This document shows positions 8,473-17,097 of a DNA stretch of 64,000 nucleotides, piece by piece (position 1 is the stretch's first letter; every line of letters begins with the position of its first letter). A program made the position numbers and the translations under genes. Origin of the DNA: Dyadobacter sp. CY326 (GTDB lineage: Bacteria; Bacteroidota; Bacteroidia; Cytophagales; Spirosomataceae); contig NZ_JAJUXI010000002.1 of assembly GCF_021390515.1 (NCBI RefSeq), positions 620,001 to 684,000 of the forward strand, given 5' to 3'. The notes under the pieces were generated by a model. That model saw nothing but the letters and a program-made list of their open reading frames with translations. It was not told the origin of the DNA and made no database searches.

Positions 8473-9177
8473 ATGAACAACACAATAATATCTTCTTTAA
8501 ACGCGGCCATTGAAGGCAAGAGTGAGACGAAATCGCTGGCGATTCTGGCGGATCTTTTTCCTGGCGAGGTCGTTTTTTCAACCAGTTTGGGATATGAAGA
8601 TCAGGTTATTACGGATTTTATTTTAAATAACAATCTGAACATTACGATTTTCACCCTGGACACAGGAAGGCTTTTCAGCGAGACTTATATGACGCTGCAA
8701 AAGACCAACAATCGTTATGATACGAAGATCAAGGTTTACTATCCGCAGACGGATTCTGTGGAGACTTTGGTAAGTACGAAAGGACCATTGAGTTTTTATG
8801 ATTCTGTGGAAAACCGTAAGGAATGCTGCTTTATCCGCAAAGTGGAACCGTTGAATCGCGCGTTGAAAGGCGCAAAAATCTGGGTTACGGGCATCAGGGC
8901 AGAACAGTCGGGGAACCGTCATGATATGCCACAGCTGGAATGGGACGAGGCGCATCAGCTGGTGAAGTTCCATCCGATCTTGCATTGGTCATTTGAAGAG
9001 GTGAAGGGATATGTGAAGTCTAATGGCATTCCTTACAATCCGCTGCATGACAAAGGTTTTGTAAGCATTGGCTGCGCACCGTGCACCCGCGCGATTCAGG
9101 AAGGTGAAGATTTCCGCGCTGGACGCTGGTGGTGGGAAGATGAGTCGAAAAAAGAATGTGGTTTGCACGCTAAGTAG
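8473..9177 (+). CDS. cysH: adenylyl-sulfate (APS) reductase, CysH family
   Basis: A cytoplasmic thiol-dependent reductase that turns activated sulfate into sulfite. The 234-residue protein contains the P-loop-like SLGYEDQVI region, the cysteine pairs ECCFIRKVEPL (about residue 116) and GCAPCTR (about residue 197), and the C-terminal catalytic KKECGLH. The CC plus CxxC set binds a 4Fe-4S cluster and marks the assimilatory APS reductases, as opposed to PAPS reductases such as E. coli CysH, which lack it. This fits the absence of an APS kinase (CysC) gene or domain in the cluster. It lies between the PIN toxin (8 bases upstream) and cysD (110 bases downstream). Confidence 0.93.
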   Translation: MNNTIISSLNAAIEGKSETKSLAILADLFPGEVVFSTSLGYEDQVITDFILNNNLNITIFTLDTGRLFSETYMTLQKTNNRYDTKIKVYYPQTDSVETLVSTKGPLSFYDSVENRKECCFIRKVEPLNRALKGAKIWVTGIRAEQSGNRHDMPQLEWDEAHQLVKFHPILHWSFEEVKGYVKSNGIPYNPLHDKGFVSIGCAPCTRAIQEGEDFRAGRWWWEDESKKECGLHAK

Positions 9178-9287
9178 GCGGTCAAACATATGATAAATGC
9201 TAAGCCCAATTTTAAAAGAGTTAATAAGTAAAAACCGCATATAGCTGGCAGCCTGGCGCTTAAAGCTAAAACGCAAATTCAATAATC

Positions 9288-10241
9288 ATGTCAATATCAG
9301 TTAAAGAAGTGTCGGATATCAGTGATCAGGAAGCGCGACGCAGTGCTCCCGATTATCTGGACCAGTTGGAGGCCGAGGCGATTTACATTATGCGTGAGGT
9401 CGCTGGCCAGTTCGAGCGCCCTGCATTGTTGTTTTCAGGAGGAAAAGATTCTATCACATTGGTTAGACTGGCTCAAAAGGCCTTTGCGCCTGGAAAAATC
9501 CCTTTTCCATTGGTGCACGTGGATACCGGACACAATTTTATTGAAGCAATAAATTACCGCGACGAACTGGCTGAGAAAATCGGCGCAAAACTGGTCGTTC
9601 GCTATGTAGAAGATACGATTAAAGCAAAAGGCCTGAAAGAACAAACTGGCAAAAATGCGAGCCGTAACTGGTTGCAGACCTTCACTTTGCTGGATACAAT
9701 TGAAGAATTTGAATTTGATGCCTGCATTGGCGGAGCACGTCGTGATGAAGAAAAAGCACGCGCAAAAGAACGCATTTTCTCATTCCGTGACGAATTCGGC
9801 CAGTGGGACCCAAAACGTCAGCGTCCCGAACTTTGGAACTTGTTTAACGGCAGAATCCATAAAGGCGAAAACGTACGCGTTTTCCCAATTTCAAACTGGA
9901 CCGAACTTGACGTTTGGGCCTATTTAAAAAGAGAAAACATCACATTACCATCCATTTATTTCGCCCACGAGCGTGAATTGATTTTGAGAGATGGCAAATT
10001 GCTGAACAATACGCCGGTTATCGAACCTGATGAGTACGATCAAATCGTAAAACGCCAAGTCCGTTTCCGTACAGTTGGCGATATGACCTGCACAGCAGCC
10101 GTAGAATCCAGCGCAGCGACATTAGACGAGGTTATTGCCGAAATCACCGTTTCAAGAATCAGTGAAAGAGGCGAAACGCGTATTGATGATCAGCAGACGG
10201 AAGCAGCTATGGAAGATCGGAAAAAGGGGGGGTACTTTTAA
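9288..10241 (+). CDS. cysD: sulfate adenylyltransferase subunit 2
   Basis: The catalytic subunit of ATP sulfurylase; with the GTPase CysN it makes APS from sulfate and ATP. The 317-residue protein carries the PP-loop SGGKDSITLVRLA near residue 50, followed by FPLVHVDTGHNF, GGARRDEEKARAKER and the WTELDVWAYL segment. The C-terminus RKKGGYF is the usual CysD ending. The last codons contain a run of seven G directly after five A, but the residues are the expected ones. The partner cysN follows after a 161-base gap that contains a repeat. Confidence 0.96.
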   Translation: MSISVKEVSDISDQEARRSAPDYLDQLEAEAIYIMREVAGQFERPALLFSGGKDSITLVRLAQKAFAPGKIPFPLVHVDTGHNFIEAINYRDELAEKIGAKLVVRYVEDTIKAKGLKEQTGKNASRNWLQTFTLLDTIEEFEFDACIGGARRDEEKARAKERIFSFRDEFGQWDPKRQRPELWNLFNGRIHKGENVRVFPISNWTELDVWAYLKRENITLPSIYFAHERELILRDGKLLNNTPVIEPDEYDQIVKRQVRFRTVGDMTCTAAVESSAATLDEVIAEITVSRISERGETRIDDQQTEAAMEDRKKGGYF

Positions 10242-10242
10242 G

Positions 10243-10351
10243 GTAACGTGGTGCTGCCCTTCGACCGCCCGGCGGCCCGCTCCGCTCAGGGTGACAGGGC
10301 AAAAGAGCGTTACACTCAGGGTGACATCCTTCGGCTCCGCTCAGGATGACA
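10243..10351. repeat. CCGCTCAGGRTGACA extragenic repeat between cysD and cysN
   Basis: The gap holds three related units: CCGCTCAGGGTGACA (about 10282-10296), CTCAGGGTGACA (about 10315-10326) and CCGCTCAGGATGACA (about 10337-10351). Nested inverted repeats GTAACG (10243-10248) with CGTTAC (10308-10313), and TGCCCT (10255-10260) with AGGGCA (10296-10301), would fold the transcript into a GC-rich hairpin. The same core recurs as an inverted pair at 26321-26359. This looks like a mobile or REP-like element lodged inside the operon. Confidence 0.65.
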
Positions 10352-10402
10352 ATCTACATCACATTCAGTCATTCACTCATTCAATCATTCAAAATTAATA
10401 AG

Positions 10403-11647
10403 GTGGATTTACTAAGATTTATAACAGCAGGTTCCGTGGACGATGGCAAGAGCACATTGATCGGACGCTTGCTTTACGATACGAAAAATATATTGGCAGA
10501 TCAGATGGAGGCCATTGAGCGTGCTAGTAAAAGCCGTAATGTGGGGGAAATCGATTTGGCTTTGCTTACGGATGGCCTTCGTTCGGAGCGTGAGCAAGGC
10601 ATTACTATTGATGTTGCTTACAAATATTTTCAAACGCCTAACCGCAAGTTTATTAGCATTGATGCGCCGGGACACATTCAGTATACCAGAAATATGGTTA
10701 CGGGTGCTTCTAACGCAGATTTGGCGATTATTTTGGTGGATGCGCGTCATGGTGTTGTTGAACAAACCCGCCGTCATTCGCTGATCGCTTCCATGCTGGG
10801 CATTCCGCATGTAATTGTGGCGATTAACAAAATGGATCTGGTTGGAAATTCAGAAGATGCGTTTTTGGAGATTGCAAAATCTTATCAGGAACTGGCTTCT
10901 AAGTTGAACATTAAGGACTTGACGCTGATCCCGGTTAGTGCTTTGAACGGCGATAACATTGTTGACAGATCGGTTAACATGCCTTGGTATACTGGCGAAA
11001 CATTGCTTTCTGTTTTGGAAAATGTTAATGTTTTGAAAGATCAAAATCAGGAAGATGGCCGTTTTTCGGTTCAATATGTGATCCGCCCTCAGACGGATGA
11101 GTTGCATGATTACCGTGGATATGCGGGTCGCGTGCAAAGTGGAACATTCAAAAAAGGGGATTTGGTGAAAATTCTTCCTTCTGAAACTGAATCTAAAATC
11201 GCAAAGATTGAATTCGGCGGAAACGAAATAGAGGAAGCCTCTGTTTTGGAATCAGTTACGATCCTGTTGGAAGACGACGTTGACATTAGCCGCGGCGACA
11301 CCATTGTTTCATTGAGCAGTTCGCCCATCGTGAGCCAGGATATTGAGGCGCTGATTTGTTGGATGGACGACAAAAAGACATTGAAAGCAGGCAACAAATA
11401 TGTGTTACAGCATGGAACAGCGAGATCGAGATGTTCCATCCGCGACATTGAATACCAAATTGACATCAATTCATACGAAAAGCTGGACGAAGTGGACAGT
11501 TTGAAATTAAATGATGTCGCAAGAATTATACTAAGAACAGCCCAGCCAATCGCCTACGATCCATATCAGAAAAACCGCGCTAACGGCGCAGCGATCCTGA
11601 TCGACGAAACGTCAAATGTGACCGTAGGAGCTTGCATGATCGAATAA
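10403..11647 (+). CDS. cysN: sulfate adenylyltransferase subunit 1 (GTPase)
   Basis: The regulatory GTPase of ATP sulfurylase, an EF-Tu-like protein that couples GTP hydrolysis to APS formation. G-motifs are complete: GSVDDGKSTLIGRLL (Walker A), DAPGHIQYTRNM, and NKMDL, followed by beta-barrel domains. There is no fused APS kinase domain (the protein stops near 414 residues), in agreement with the APS-type CysH. I chose GTG at 10403 because homologues begin close to this VDLLRFITAGSVDDG. An ATG 57 bases upstream (10346) is in frame, but it lies inside the CCGCTCAGGATGACA repeat and would add 19 unconserved residues. sulfite reductase follows 13 bases downstream. Confidence 0.93.
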   Translation: MDLLRFITAGSVDDGKSTLIGRLLYDTKNILADQMEAIERASKSRNVGEIDLALLTDGLRSEREQGITIDVAYKYFQTPNRKFISIDAPGHIQYTRNMVTGASNADLAIILVDARHGVVEQTRRHSLIASMLGIPHVIVAINKMDLVGNSEDAFLEIAKSYQELASKLNIKDLTLIPVSALNGDNIVDRSVNMPWYTGETLLSVLENVNVLKDQNQEDGRFSVQYVIRPQTDELHDYRGYAGRVQSGTFKKGDLVKILPSETESKIAKIEFGGNEIEEASVLESVTILLEDDVDISRGDTIVSLSSSPIVSQDIEALICWMDDKKTLKAGNKYVLQHGTARSRCSIRDIEYQIDINSYEKLDEVDSLKLNDVARIILRTAQPIAYDPYQKNRANGAAILIDETSNVTVGACMIE

Positions 11648-11660
11648 AGAAATTATCACC

Positions 11661-13889
11661 ATGAGCGAAATATTGATTTCTGACAAAGTATCGGCTGCTG
11701 CGAAGCGCGATATCATTGATTTGAACCAAAAAATCAATGCATTTAACACGGGCGAAACACCCGAAGAAGCATTCCGTAAGTTCAGGCTTACACGCGGTGT
11801 TTATGGCCAGCGCCAGCCCGGCGTGCAAATGATCCGCATCAAGCTGCCTTACGGACGCATCACAGCGGACCAGCTTGTCAGGATCGCGGATACTTCCGAC
11901 AAATTTGCAACCGGAAACCTACACGCAACTACGCGTCAGGACATTCAGCTGCACTTTGTAAAGCTTTCGGATTCACCGCAATTATGGGCGGATCTGGAAG
12001 ATGCGGGCATTACATTGAAAGAGGCTTGCGGAAACACAATTCGCAATGTTACAGCTTCTTCGGTGGCCGGAATTGATCCGGATGAGCCGTTTGATGTAAC
12101 ACCGATCACGCATTCCATATTCACATATTTCCTCCGCAACCCGATCAATCAGGATATGGGACGGAAGTTTAAAATTGCCGTTTCTTCTTCTGAAAAAGAT
12201 TCAGCATTAGCGTTCATTCATGACGTGGGTCTTATAGCCAAAATGGGCTTAAACGAAGCGGGCGAGACTGTTAAAGGTTTTAAAGTGCTTATTGGCGGCG
12301 GATTAGGCGCGCAGCCTTTTTCTGCCCAAACTGCATTTGAATTTCTGGAAGAAGATAAAGTCATTCCATTTATAGAAGCATTGCTTCGCGTTTTCGACCG
12401 TTATGGCGAACGCGTTCGTCGTCATAAGGCGCGTATGAAGTTCCTCTTGGCCGATATTGGACTGGAAGAAATGATGGCTAGGGTTGAAGAACAACGCATT
12501 GCGCTTAAAAATAAAGTCTTTACCATTCCCGAAGATTTGTTTGGAACCAAGGCAGCGGAATCGATCAACTACGCACCACGCCCATCTTTATCGGAAGCAG
12601 AGATTCTGAACATTGCTTCTCAAAGCATTGAAGCGGACAAGCTTGATATTTTTACTAGATGGTTGAGAACCAACACTTTTGAACAAAAACAGAAAGGCTG
12701 GTTTGCTGTTCAATTGCGTGTTTTGCTAGGCGATATGCATTCGGATACAGCGCGCGCGCTGGCAAACATCGTTCGTCAATATGCTGCCGATGACATTCGG
12801 GTGACGGTAAATCAAGGTTATATTCTTCGTTTTGTGAAAGGCGAAGACTTGGTTGCCCTCTATCACGAGCTTGCGAAGCTAGGCCTCGCCGCACCGGGTT
12901 TTGACAGCACAATGGACATTACAACCTGCCCGGGAACGGACACTTGTAACCTCGCCATTTCAAGCAGTTACGGAATCACGCGCGTGTTGGAAGATGTAAT
13001 GCGTGATGAATTCCCTGAAATGATTTACAATCAGGATATTAAGATTAAGATTAGCGGTTGTATGAATGGCTGTGGCCAGCATAATGCTTCTAACATTGGT
13101 TTTCATGGAAGTTCAATTAAGAACGGCAAGCTGGTTCTTCCTGCATTGCAGGTTTTGCTCGGCGGTGGTTTCTCTGGCGACGGCATTGGCTTAATTGGCG
13201 ATAAAGTAATCAAAGTTCCGACCAAACGCGGCCCGGAAGTTTTGCGAACGCTTTTCAATGATTTTGAAACAAATGCTTACGATGGTGAATATTACAACCA
13301 ATATTACCAACGCCAGACCAAAAATTACTTCTTCCAATTGCTGAAACCGATTGCAGACCTAACCACTTTGCAAGACGACGATTACCGCGATTGGGACCAC
13401 GACGAATTGTTCAAAACCGAGATCGGGGTTGGAGAATGTGCGAGTGTGCTGGTGGATCTTGTAGCGACGACCATTACAGAAGGACAGGAAAAATTGAATC
13501 TTGCCAAAGAAAATTACGAGTCAGGAATTTGGGCGGATGCGATTTACCATGCTTATAATGTGTTGATCACCGGCGCAAAAGGTTTGTTAATGACCAAAGA
13601 TGTGACGCTGAACACGCAATATGGCATTATTAACGATTTTGAAACGCATTTTGGCCAGGATTTCAAATACAATTCCCCGGCAGCATTTACGCCTGAGGAC
13701 AAGTCGGAAACGCCTTTCCGATCGTTGGCTTTCAGCATTAACAAATTTGAGCCGACGCAGGAATTTGCGACATATTTCCTGAGCACGGCAGAGCAATTTT
13801 TAAATTTTGTCCGCGATACACGCGAAGCGCAATTAGTGGAAACTGGCGAGCCCGTTCTGCAAGAATTGTCATTCGGAAAAGATAGTTAA
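11661..13889 (+). CDS. assimilatory sulfite (nitrite/sulfite) reductase with HEPN-like C-terminal extension
   Basis: A siroheme and 4Fe-4S enzyme reducing sulfite to sulfide by six electrons. Ferredoxin-dependent reductase half-domains span residues 1 to about 540. The cluster and siroheme cysteines are visible as CPGTDTC (C-x5-C, near residue 423) and SGCMNGCGQH (C-x3-C, near 468). Residues about 575-742 are extra compared with standard reductases. They form a helical region (ENYESGIWADAIYHAYNVL) resembling a HEPN domain, an arrangement also annotated in other Bacteroidota, so it is not a local fusion error. In this cluster sulfite is the expected substrate, but nitrite reduction cannot be excluded from sequence alone. 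Confidence 0.9.
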   Translation: MSEILISDKVSAAAKRDIIDLNQKINAFNTGETPEEAFRKFRLTRGVYGQRQPGVQMIRIKLPYGRITADQLVRIADTSDKFATGNLHATTRQDIQLHFVKLSDSPQLWADLEDAGITLKEACGNTIRNVTASSVAGIDPDEPFDVTPITHSIFTYFLRNPINQDMGRKFKIAVSSSEKDSALAFIHDVGLIAKMGLNEAGETVKGFKVLIGGGLGAQPFSAQTAFEFLEEDKVIPFIEALLRVFDRYGERVRRHKARMKFLLADIGLEEMMARVEEQRIALKNKVFTIPEDLFGTKAAESINYAPRPSLSEAEILNIASQSIEADKLDIFTRWLRTNTFEQKQKGWFAVQLRVLLGDMHSDTARALANIVRQYAADDIRVTVNQGYILRFVKGEDLVALYHELAKLGLAAPGFDSTMDITTCPGTDTCNLAISSSYGITRVLEDVMRDEFPEMIYNQDIKIKISGCMNGCGQHNASNIGFHGSSIKNGKLVLPALQVLLGGGFSGDGIGLIGDKVIKVPTKRGPEVLRTLFNDFETNAYDGEYYNQYYQRQTKNYFFQLLKPIADLTTLQDDDYRDWDHDELFKTEIGVGECASVLVDLVATTITEGQEKLNLAKENYESGIWADAIYHAYNVLITGAKGLLMTKDVTLNTQYGIINDFETHFGQDFKYNSPAAFTPEDKSETPFRSLAFSINKFEPTQEFATYFLSTAEQFLNFVRDTREAQLVETGEPVLQELSFGKDS

Positions 13890-13902
13890 ATGACTCTCAG
13901 CT

Positions 13903-13947
13903 CCGGCTGTTGGTGATCGGCCATAATGCTTGACTGCCAACAGCCGG
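13903..13947. repeat. 11-base inverted repeat between sulfite reductase and cobA
   Basis: CCGGCTGTTGG (13903-13913) pairs perfectly with CCAACAGCCGG (13937-13947) around a 23-base loop. There is no T run after it, so it is not an obvious terminator. It might stabilise the upstream messenger or be an extragenic palindrome. Confidence 0.55.
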
Positions 13948-13966
13948 AAGCCGAAGTCTCTACAAT

Positions 13967-14740
13967 ATGAAACTTACACTCATTGGTGCCGGGCCAGGCG
14001 ATCCTGACCTGATCACTTTGAAAGGGGTTAAGGCGTTACAAAAAGCCAAAGTTGTTCTTTACGACTCCCTCGCCCACCCTTCCCTGCTCGATTTTTGTCC
14101 AAAAGATTGTGTTAAGATTCTCGTGGGCAAGCGTTTTGGGAAAACAAGCTGCGCCCAGGACGATATTAATGCATTAATCGTCGAAAACGCCCGCATTTAC
14201 GGGGAAGTCGTTCGCCTGAAAGGTGGCGATTCCTTTATTTTTGGCAGGGGTTATGAAGAGATTCTTTATGCTGCCCAGCATGGCATTGAATCGGAAGTTA
14301 TCCCAGGCATTTCGAGCAGTTACGCAGCTCCCGCATTAGCTGGTATTCCATTGACTTCAAGAGGGTTAAGTGAAAGTTTCTGGATCATTACAGGAACCAC
14401 AAAAAACCACGCACTTTCGACGGACATTCTGCTTGCAGCGCAATCCACGGCCACAGTTGTGATATTGATGGGCTTGCACAAGTTGCAGGAGATCGTTGCC
14501 ATTTATGCATCATTGGACAAAATGGACGAATCCATTTCAATTATCCAGAACGGAACATTGGAACAACAGAAAGTCGTAACTGGCAAAATAAGCAACATTG
14601 CAGCGCTGGCGCAAGTCAGTGAAATTGCCTCTCCGGCAGTGATTGTGATTGGTAAAGTGGCTGCTTTGCCAGATTTGAGCTATAAAGAAATTGAAGCATT
14701 GATTCAACAGGGAGGGTCCGTTGCGAGCGAAGTGAATTAA
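13967..14740 (+). CDS. cobA: uroporphyrinogen-III C-methyltransferase (SUMT)
   Basis: A SAM-dependent methyltransferase that converts uroporphyrinogen III to precorrin-2, the first committed step towards the siroheme cofactor of sulfite reductase. The 257-residue single-domain protein has the tetrapyrrole-methylase signatures: the N-terminal GAGPGDPDLITLKG, YDSLAHPSLL, VRLKGGDSFIFGRGYEE near residue 85, and GIPLTSRG. It lacks the dehydrogenase/ferrochelatase domain of full CysG. The only hint of that domain in the window is the partial N-terminus of the TauE protein at 5208, so the remaining siroheme steps must be encoded elsewhere. The gene closes the sulfate locus and its stop overlaps the convergent next gene by 4 bases. 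Confidence 0.94.
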   Translation: MKLTLIGAGPGDPDLITLKGVKALQKAKVVLYDSLAHPSLLDFCPKDCVKILVGKRFGKTSCAQDDINALIVENARIYGEVVRLKGGDSFIFGRGYEEILYAAQHGIESEVIPGISSSYAAPALAGIPLTSRGLSESFWIITGTTKNHALSTDILLAAQSTATVVILMGLHKLQEIVAIYASLDKMDESISIIQNGTLEQQKVVTGKISNIAALAQVSEIASPAVIVIGKVAALPDLSYKEIEALIQQGGSVASEVN

Positions 14741-15099
14741 AGCAGACTGAGAATCCAGTTGATATCAATCAGGCTTTCTTTGCCTCGAAATTCAAGAAAA
14801 TAAATAATTCCCGCCAGCACCGCATAGCTGATAAACAACCATTTTTTCTTCATTTCATATTGATCGTGGTGATGAAAATAATCATACACCATAGAAGCGG
14901 TAAACCCAAAAATCATCATTGCAAACGACAATAAGCCACAATCCTGGCGATAATGCGTGTACGTGTGCAAGGCCGGAGCGCCTAGAACAAGATACATAAG
15001 CCACATCCCAAATCCCACCCGATACAAATACACGCTCAGGCGGCGATCGTTTTTTATGTCAAATATTCCTTCCAATGAGTCGTTATTTACCGGGTACAA
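14737..15099 (-). CDS. small multi-pass membrane protein, unknown function
   Basis: A 120-residue protein I do not recognise. About three hydrophobic helices are visible: YRVGFGMWLMYLVLGAPALH, LLSFAMMIFGFTASMVYDYF and KWLFISYAVLAGIIYFLEF. A histidine-rich HHHDQYEMKKK loop lies before the last. It is probably an inner-membrane protein. It is convergent with cobA, the two reading frames sharing 4 bases at their stops (14737-14740), and divergent from the acyltransferase at 15186. Nothing links it to sulfur metabolism except position. Confidence 0.65.
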   Translation of the reverse strand: MYPVNNDSLEGIFDIKNDRRLSVYLYRVGFGMWLMYLVLGAPALHTYTHYRQDCGLLSFAMMIFGFTASMVYDYFHHHDQYEMKKKWLFISYAVLAGIIYFLEFRGKESLIDINWILSLL

Positions 15100-15185
15100 A
15101 ACATTGAATTTAATAAAATAGACCTAGAAAAACCAGTTTTTCGCATACATAAATATATATACGTATTATTGCAAAAAATGTTTGC

Positions 15186-16085
15186 ATGCAGTCAATAGTC
15201 TCAAAGTTTCTTTTTTTATTACTAAATCAGGTTTCGGCATTATCTTGGAAAAATGCGTTCAGGTTGTCTGACTTTTTGCGCTGGTCAATTTTTAGCGTCG
15301 GTCGTTATCGAAAGGAAGTCATTCGTCAAAACCTCAAAAACAGCTTTCCTGAGAAGAGTGACGAAGAACTGTCCTGCATTGCCAAAGATTTTCAGCTGCA
15401 TTTTACAGATCTCATTGTAGAAACGATCAAGTTTCGCACCGCCAGCCCCGAATGTGTTCGGGAGCGTCTGCAAGGCGATATCAGCGTCATGGATAAGTTT
15501 TATAATGATAAAACCAACATTATTTATCTCATGGGCCACCGCGGCAACTGGGAACTTGCTAACCTCTTTTCTTCGCTTTGTTTCAAACACGAGTGCATTG
15601 TCGTTTACCGACCGCTGCAAAATAGAGCTTCTGACCAATGGTTTTTAGACCTTCGGACACGCTTTGGCGCAAAGCTGGTTCCTATGGATTGTATTTTTAA
15701 AGAATTACAAAAACCGCGGGACAAACCCTATTGCGTCGTGCTAGCCAATGATCAGTCGCCCAATCCTAAAACTGCCTTTTGGACACACTTTCTGCATCAG
15801 GATACGGGTGTTTTCAGAGGCGTTGAAACAATCGCGCGCCGTTACAACCTGACGGTTTTATATGCCGACTTTTGCAAAGTGCCCAATAAAAGAGGTTACT
15901 ATCACGTGGACATTTCCACCATCACGGAATGTCCAAAAGAGGTTCAAAACAATGCTATTCTGGATAAGCAATTGCGAATTTTGGAGAAGGACATTGAACA
16001 GCAGCCGCATAACTGGCTTTGGAGCCACAGACGCTGGAAACACAAGCGCCCGGAGTGCCTGAAACCGGAGCAAACTTTGGCCTAG
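15186..16085 (+). CDS. LpxL/HtrB-type lysophospholipid acyltransferase, copy 1
   Basis: A membrane-associated acyltransferase of the lipid A late-acyltransferase family (Kdo-independent in many Bacteroidota), adding a secondary acyl chain to lipid A or a related lipid. The 299-residue protein has an N-terminal hydrophobic segment and the catalytic H-x4-E motif in GHRGNWELAN near residue 118. It also has the conserved VLANDQSPNPKTAFWTHFL block and a basic end NWLWSHRRWKHKRPE. A close paralogue follows at 16186. The 100-base gap between them holds a hairpin CGGAAA/TTTCCG (16116-16132) but no clear terminator. Confidence 0.87.
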   Translation: MQSIVSKFLFLLLNQVSALSWKNAFRLSDFLRWSIFSVGRYRKEVIRQNLKNSFPEKSDEELSCIAKDFQLHFTDLIVETIKFRTASPECVRERLQGDISVMDKFYNDKTNIIYLMGHRGNWELANLFSSLCFKHECIVVYRPLQNRASDQWFLDLRTRFGAKLVPMDCIFKELQKPRDKPYCVVLANDQSPNPKTAFWTHFLHQDTGVFRGVETIARRYNLTVLYADFCKVPNKRGYYHVDISTITECPKEVQNNAILDKQLRILEKDIEQQPHNWLWSHRRWKHKRPECLKPEQTLA

Positions 16086-16185
16086 ATTTCGCTAAATACC
16101 GGATTTATAAGTCTTCGGAAAGTGCTTTTCCGAGGAACTAAATGATTTAAAAAATCGGTTTTTTCACTGCATAAGACTCAACGCA

Positions 16186-17097
16186 ATGAAAAACCTCTCC
16201 ACCCGATTATTACTGTCAATCCTGACAGCAATATCGAGGCTCTCCTGGAAGAAATTGTACAAACTTTCCGATATTTTTCGCTTTCTCATCTTCGACATTG
16301 GCCATTACAGGCGGGAAGTCATCCTCACCAATTTGAAAAACAGTTTCCCGGGTTACGATCAAAATGTCATTGAATGCATTGCCCGCAGATATTACCGAAA
16401 CTTTACGGATATTATTTTTGAAACCATTAAACTCAGATCCATTTCGAGGAGCGATTTGCTGAACCGGTTTGATTTGGAAACCGATTTGCTCGACCATTAT
16501 TATGCGCAGCAGAAAAACGTCGTTGTGATGTCGGGGCACCTGGGCAACTGGGAAATGCTCAACTTATTTGCTTCTGCCAAATTATCCTACCAAATTGTGG
16601 TCGTTTACCACGAGCTGGCTAACGACATTTTCGAGGATTGGTTTAAAAAAGTAAGGACCAAGTTCGGGACGGAAATGGTTCCTATGAAGGAAGCAATGGT
16701 CCGCGCGATGGCGCCGCGGGAAAAACCGTTCCTTTTTGTGTTGGTCAATGACCAGTCACCGAGTCCGGAAAAGGCTTATTGGACCAAATTCCTGAATCAA
16801 GACACGGGAATTTTTAGAGGCGGTGAACTCATTGCCAAGCGGCTGAATGCGCCGGTTTTATACATGGGGATCGCACGGGATGAGCGAAGGAGAGGATTTT
16901 ACCGCTCCTATTTCAAGCTGATCACCGAAGAACCGAAAAAAGAACCGGCCAATCACATCCTTCAAAGCCAGATCGAATTCCTGGAAGAAGACATTAAACG
17001 CCAGCCTGACAACTGGCTTTGGAGCCACAGACGGTGGAAACATGCCAAGCCGCAAAACCTGTTGCCATTTCAATTACGACAAATAAAAAGTGAATAA
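16186..17097 (+). CDS. LpxL/HtrB-type lysophospholipid acyltransferase, copy 2
   Basis: A tandem paralogue of the preceding gene (303 residues) with the same layout: hydrophobic N-terminus, H-x4-E motif in GHLGNWEMLN, VLVNDQSPSPEKAYWTKFL, and NWLWSHRRWKHAKPQ near the end. The two genes share a 23-base identical stretch coding for the C-terminal NWLWSHRR, while most of the remainder has diverged. The two enzymes may therefore add different acyl chains or act at different positions. It overlaps the next gene by 8 bases, suggesting coupling to the GT9 enzyme and a shared role in envelope glycolipid assembly. Confidence 0.87.
   Translation: MKNLSTRLLLSILTAISRLSWKKLYKLSDIFRFLIFDIGHYRREVILTNLKNSFPGYDQNVIECIARRYYRNFTDIIFETIKLRSISRSDLLNRFDLETDLLDHYYAQQKNVVVMSGHLGNWEMLNLFASAKLSYQIVVVYHELANDIFEDWFKKVRTKFGTEMVPMKEAMVRAMAPREKPFLFVLVNDQSPSPEKAYWTKFLNQDTGIFRGGELIAKRLNAPVLYMGIARDERRRGFYRSYFKLITEEPKKEPANHILQSQIEFLEEDIKRQPDNWLWSHRRWKHAKPQNLLPFQLRQIKSE

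Noticed and set aside
10223-10239. A5-G7 run at the cysD end as a phase-variable tract
   Set aside because: The encoded KKGGYF is the normal C-terminus; slippage would affect only the last residues.
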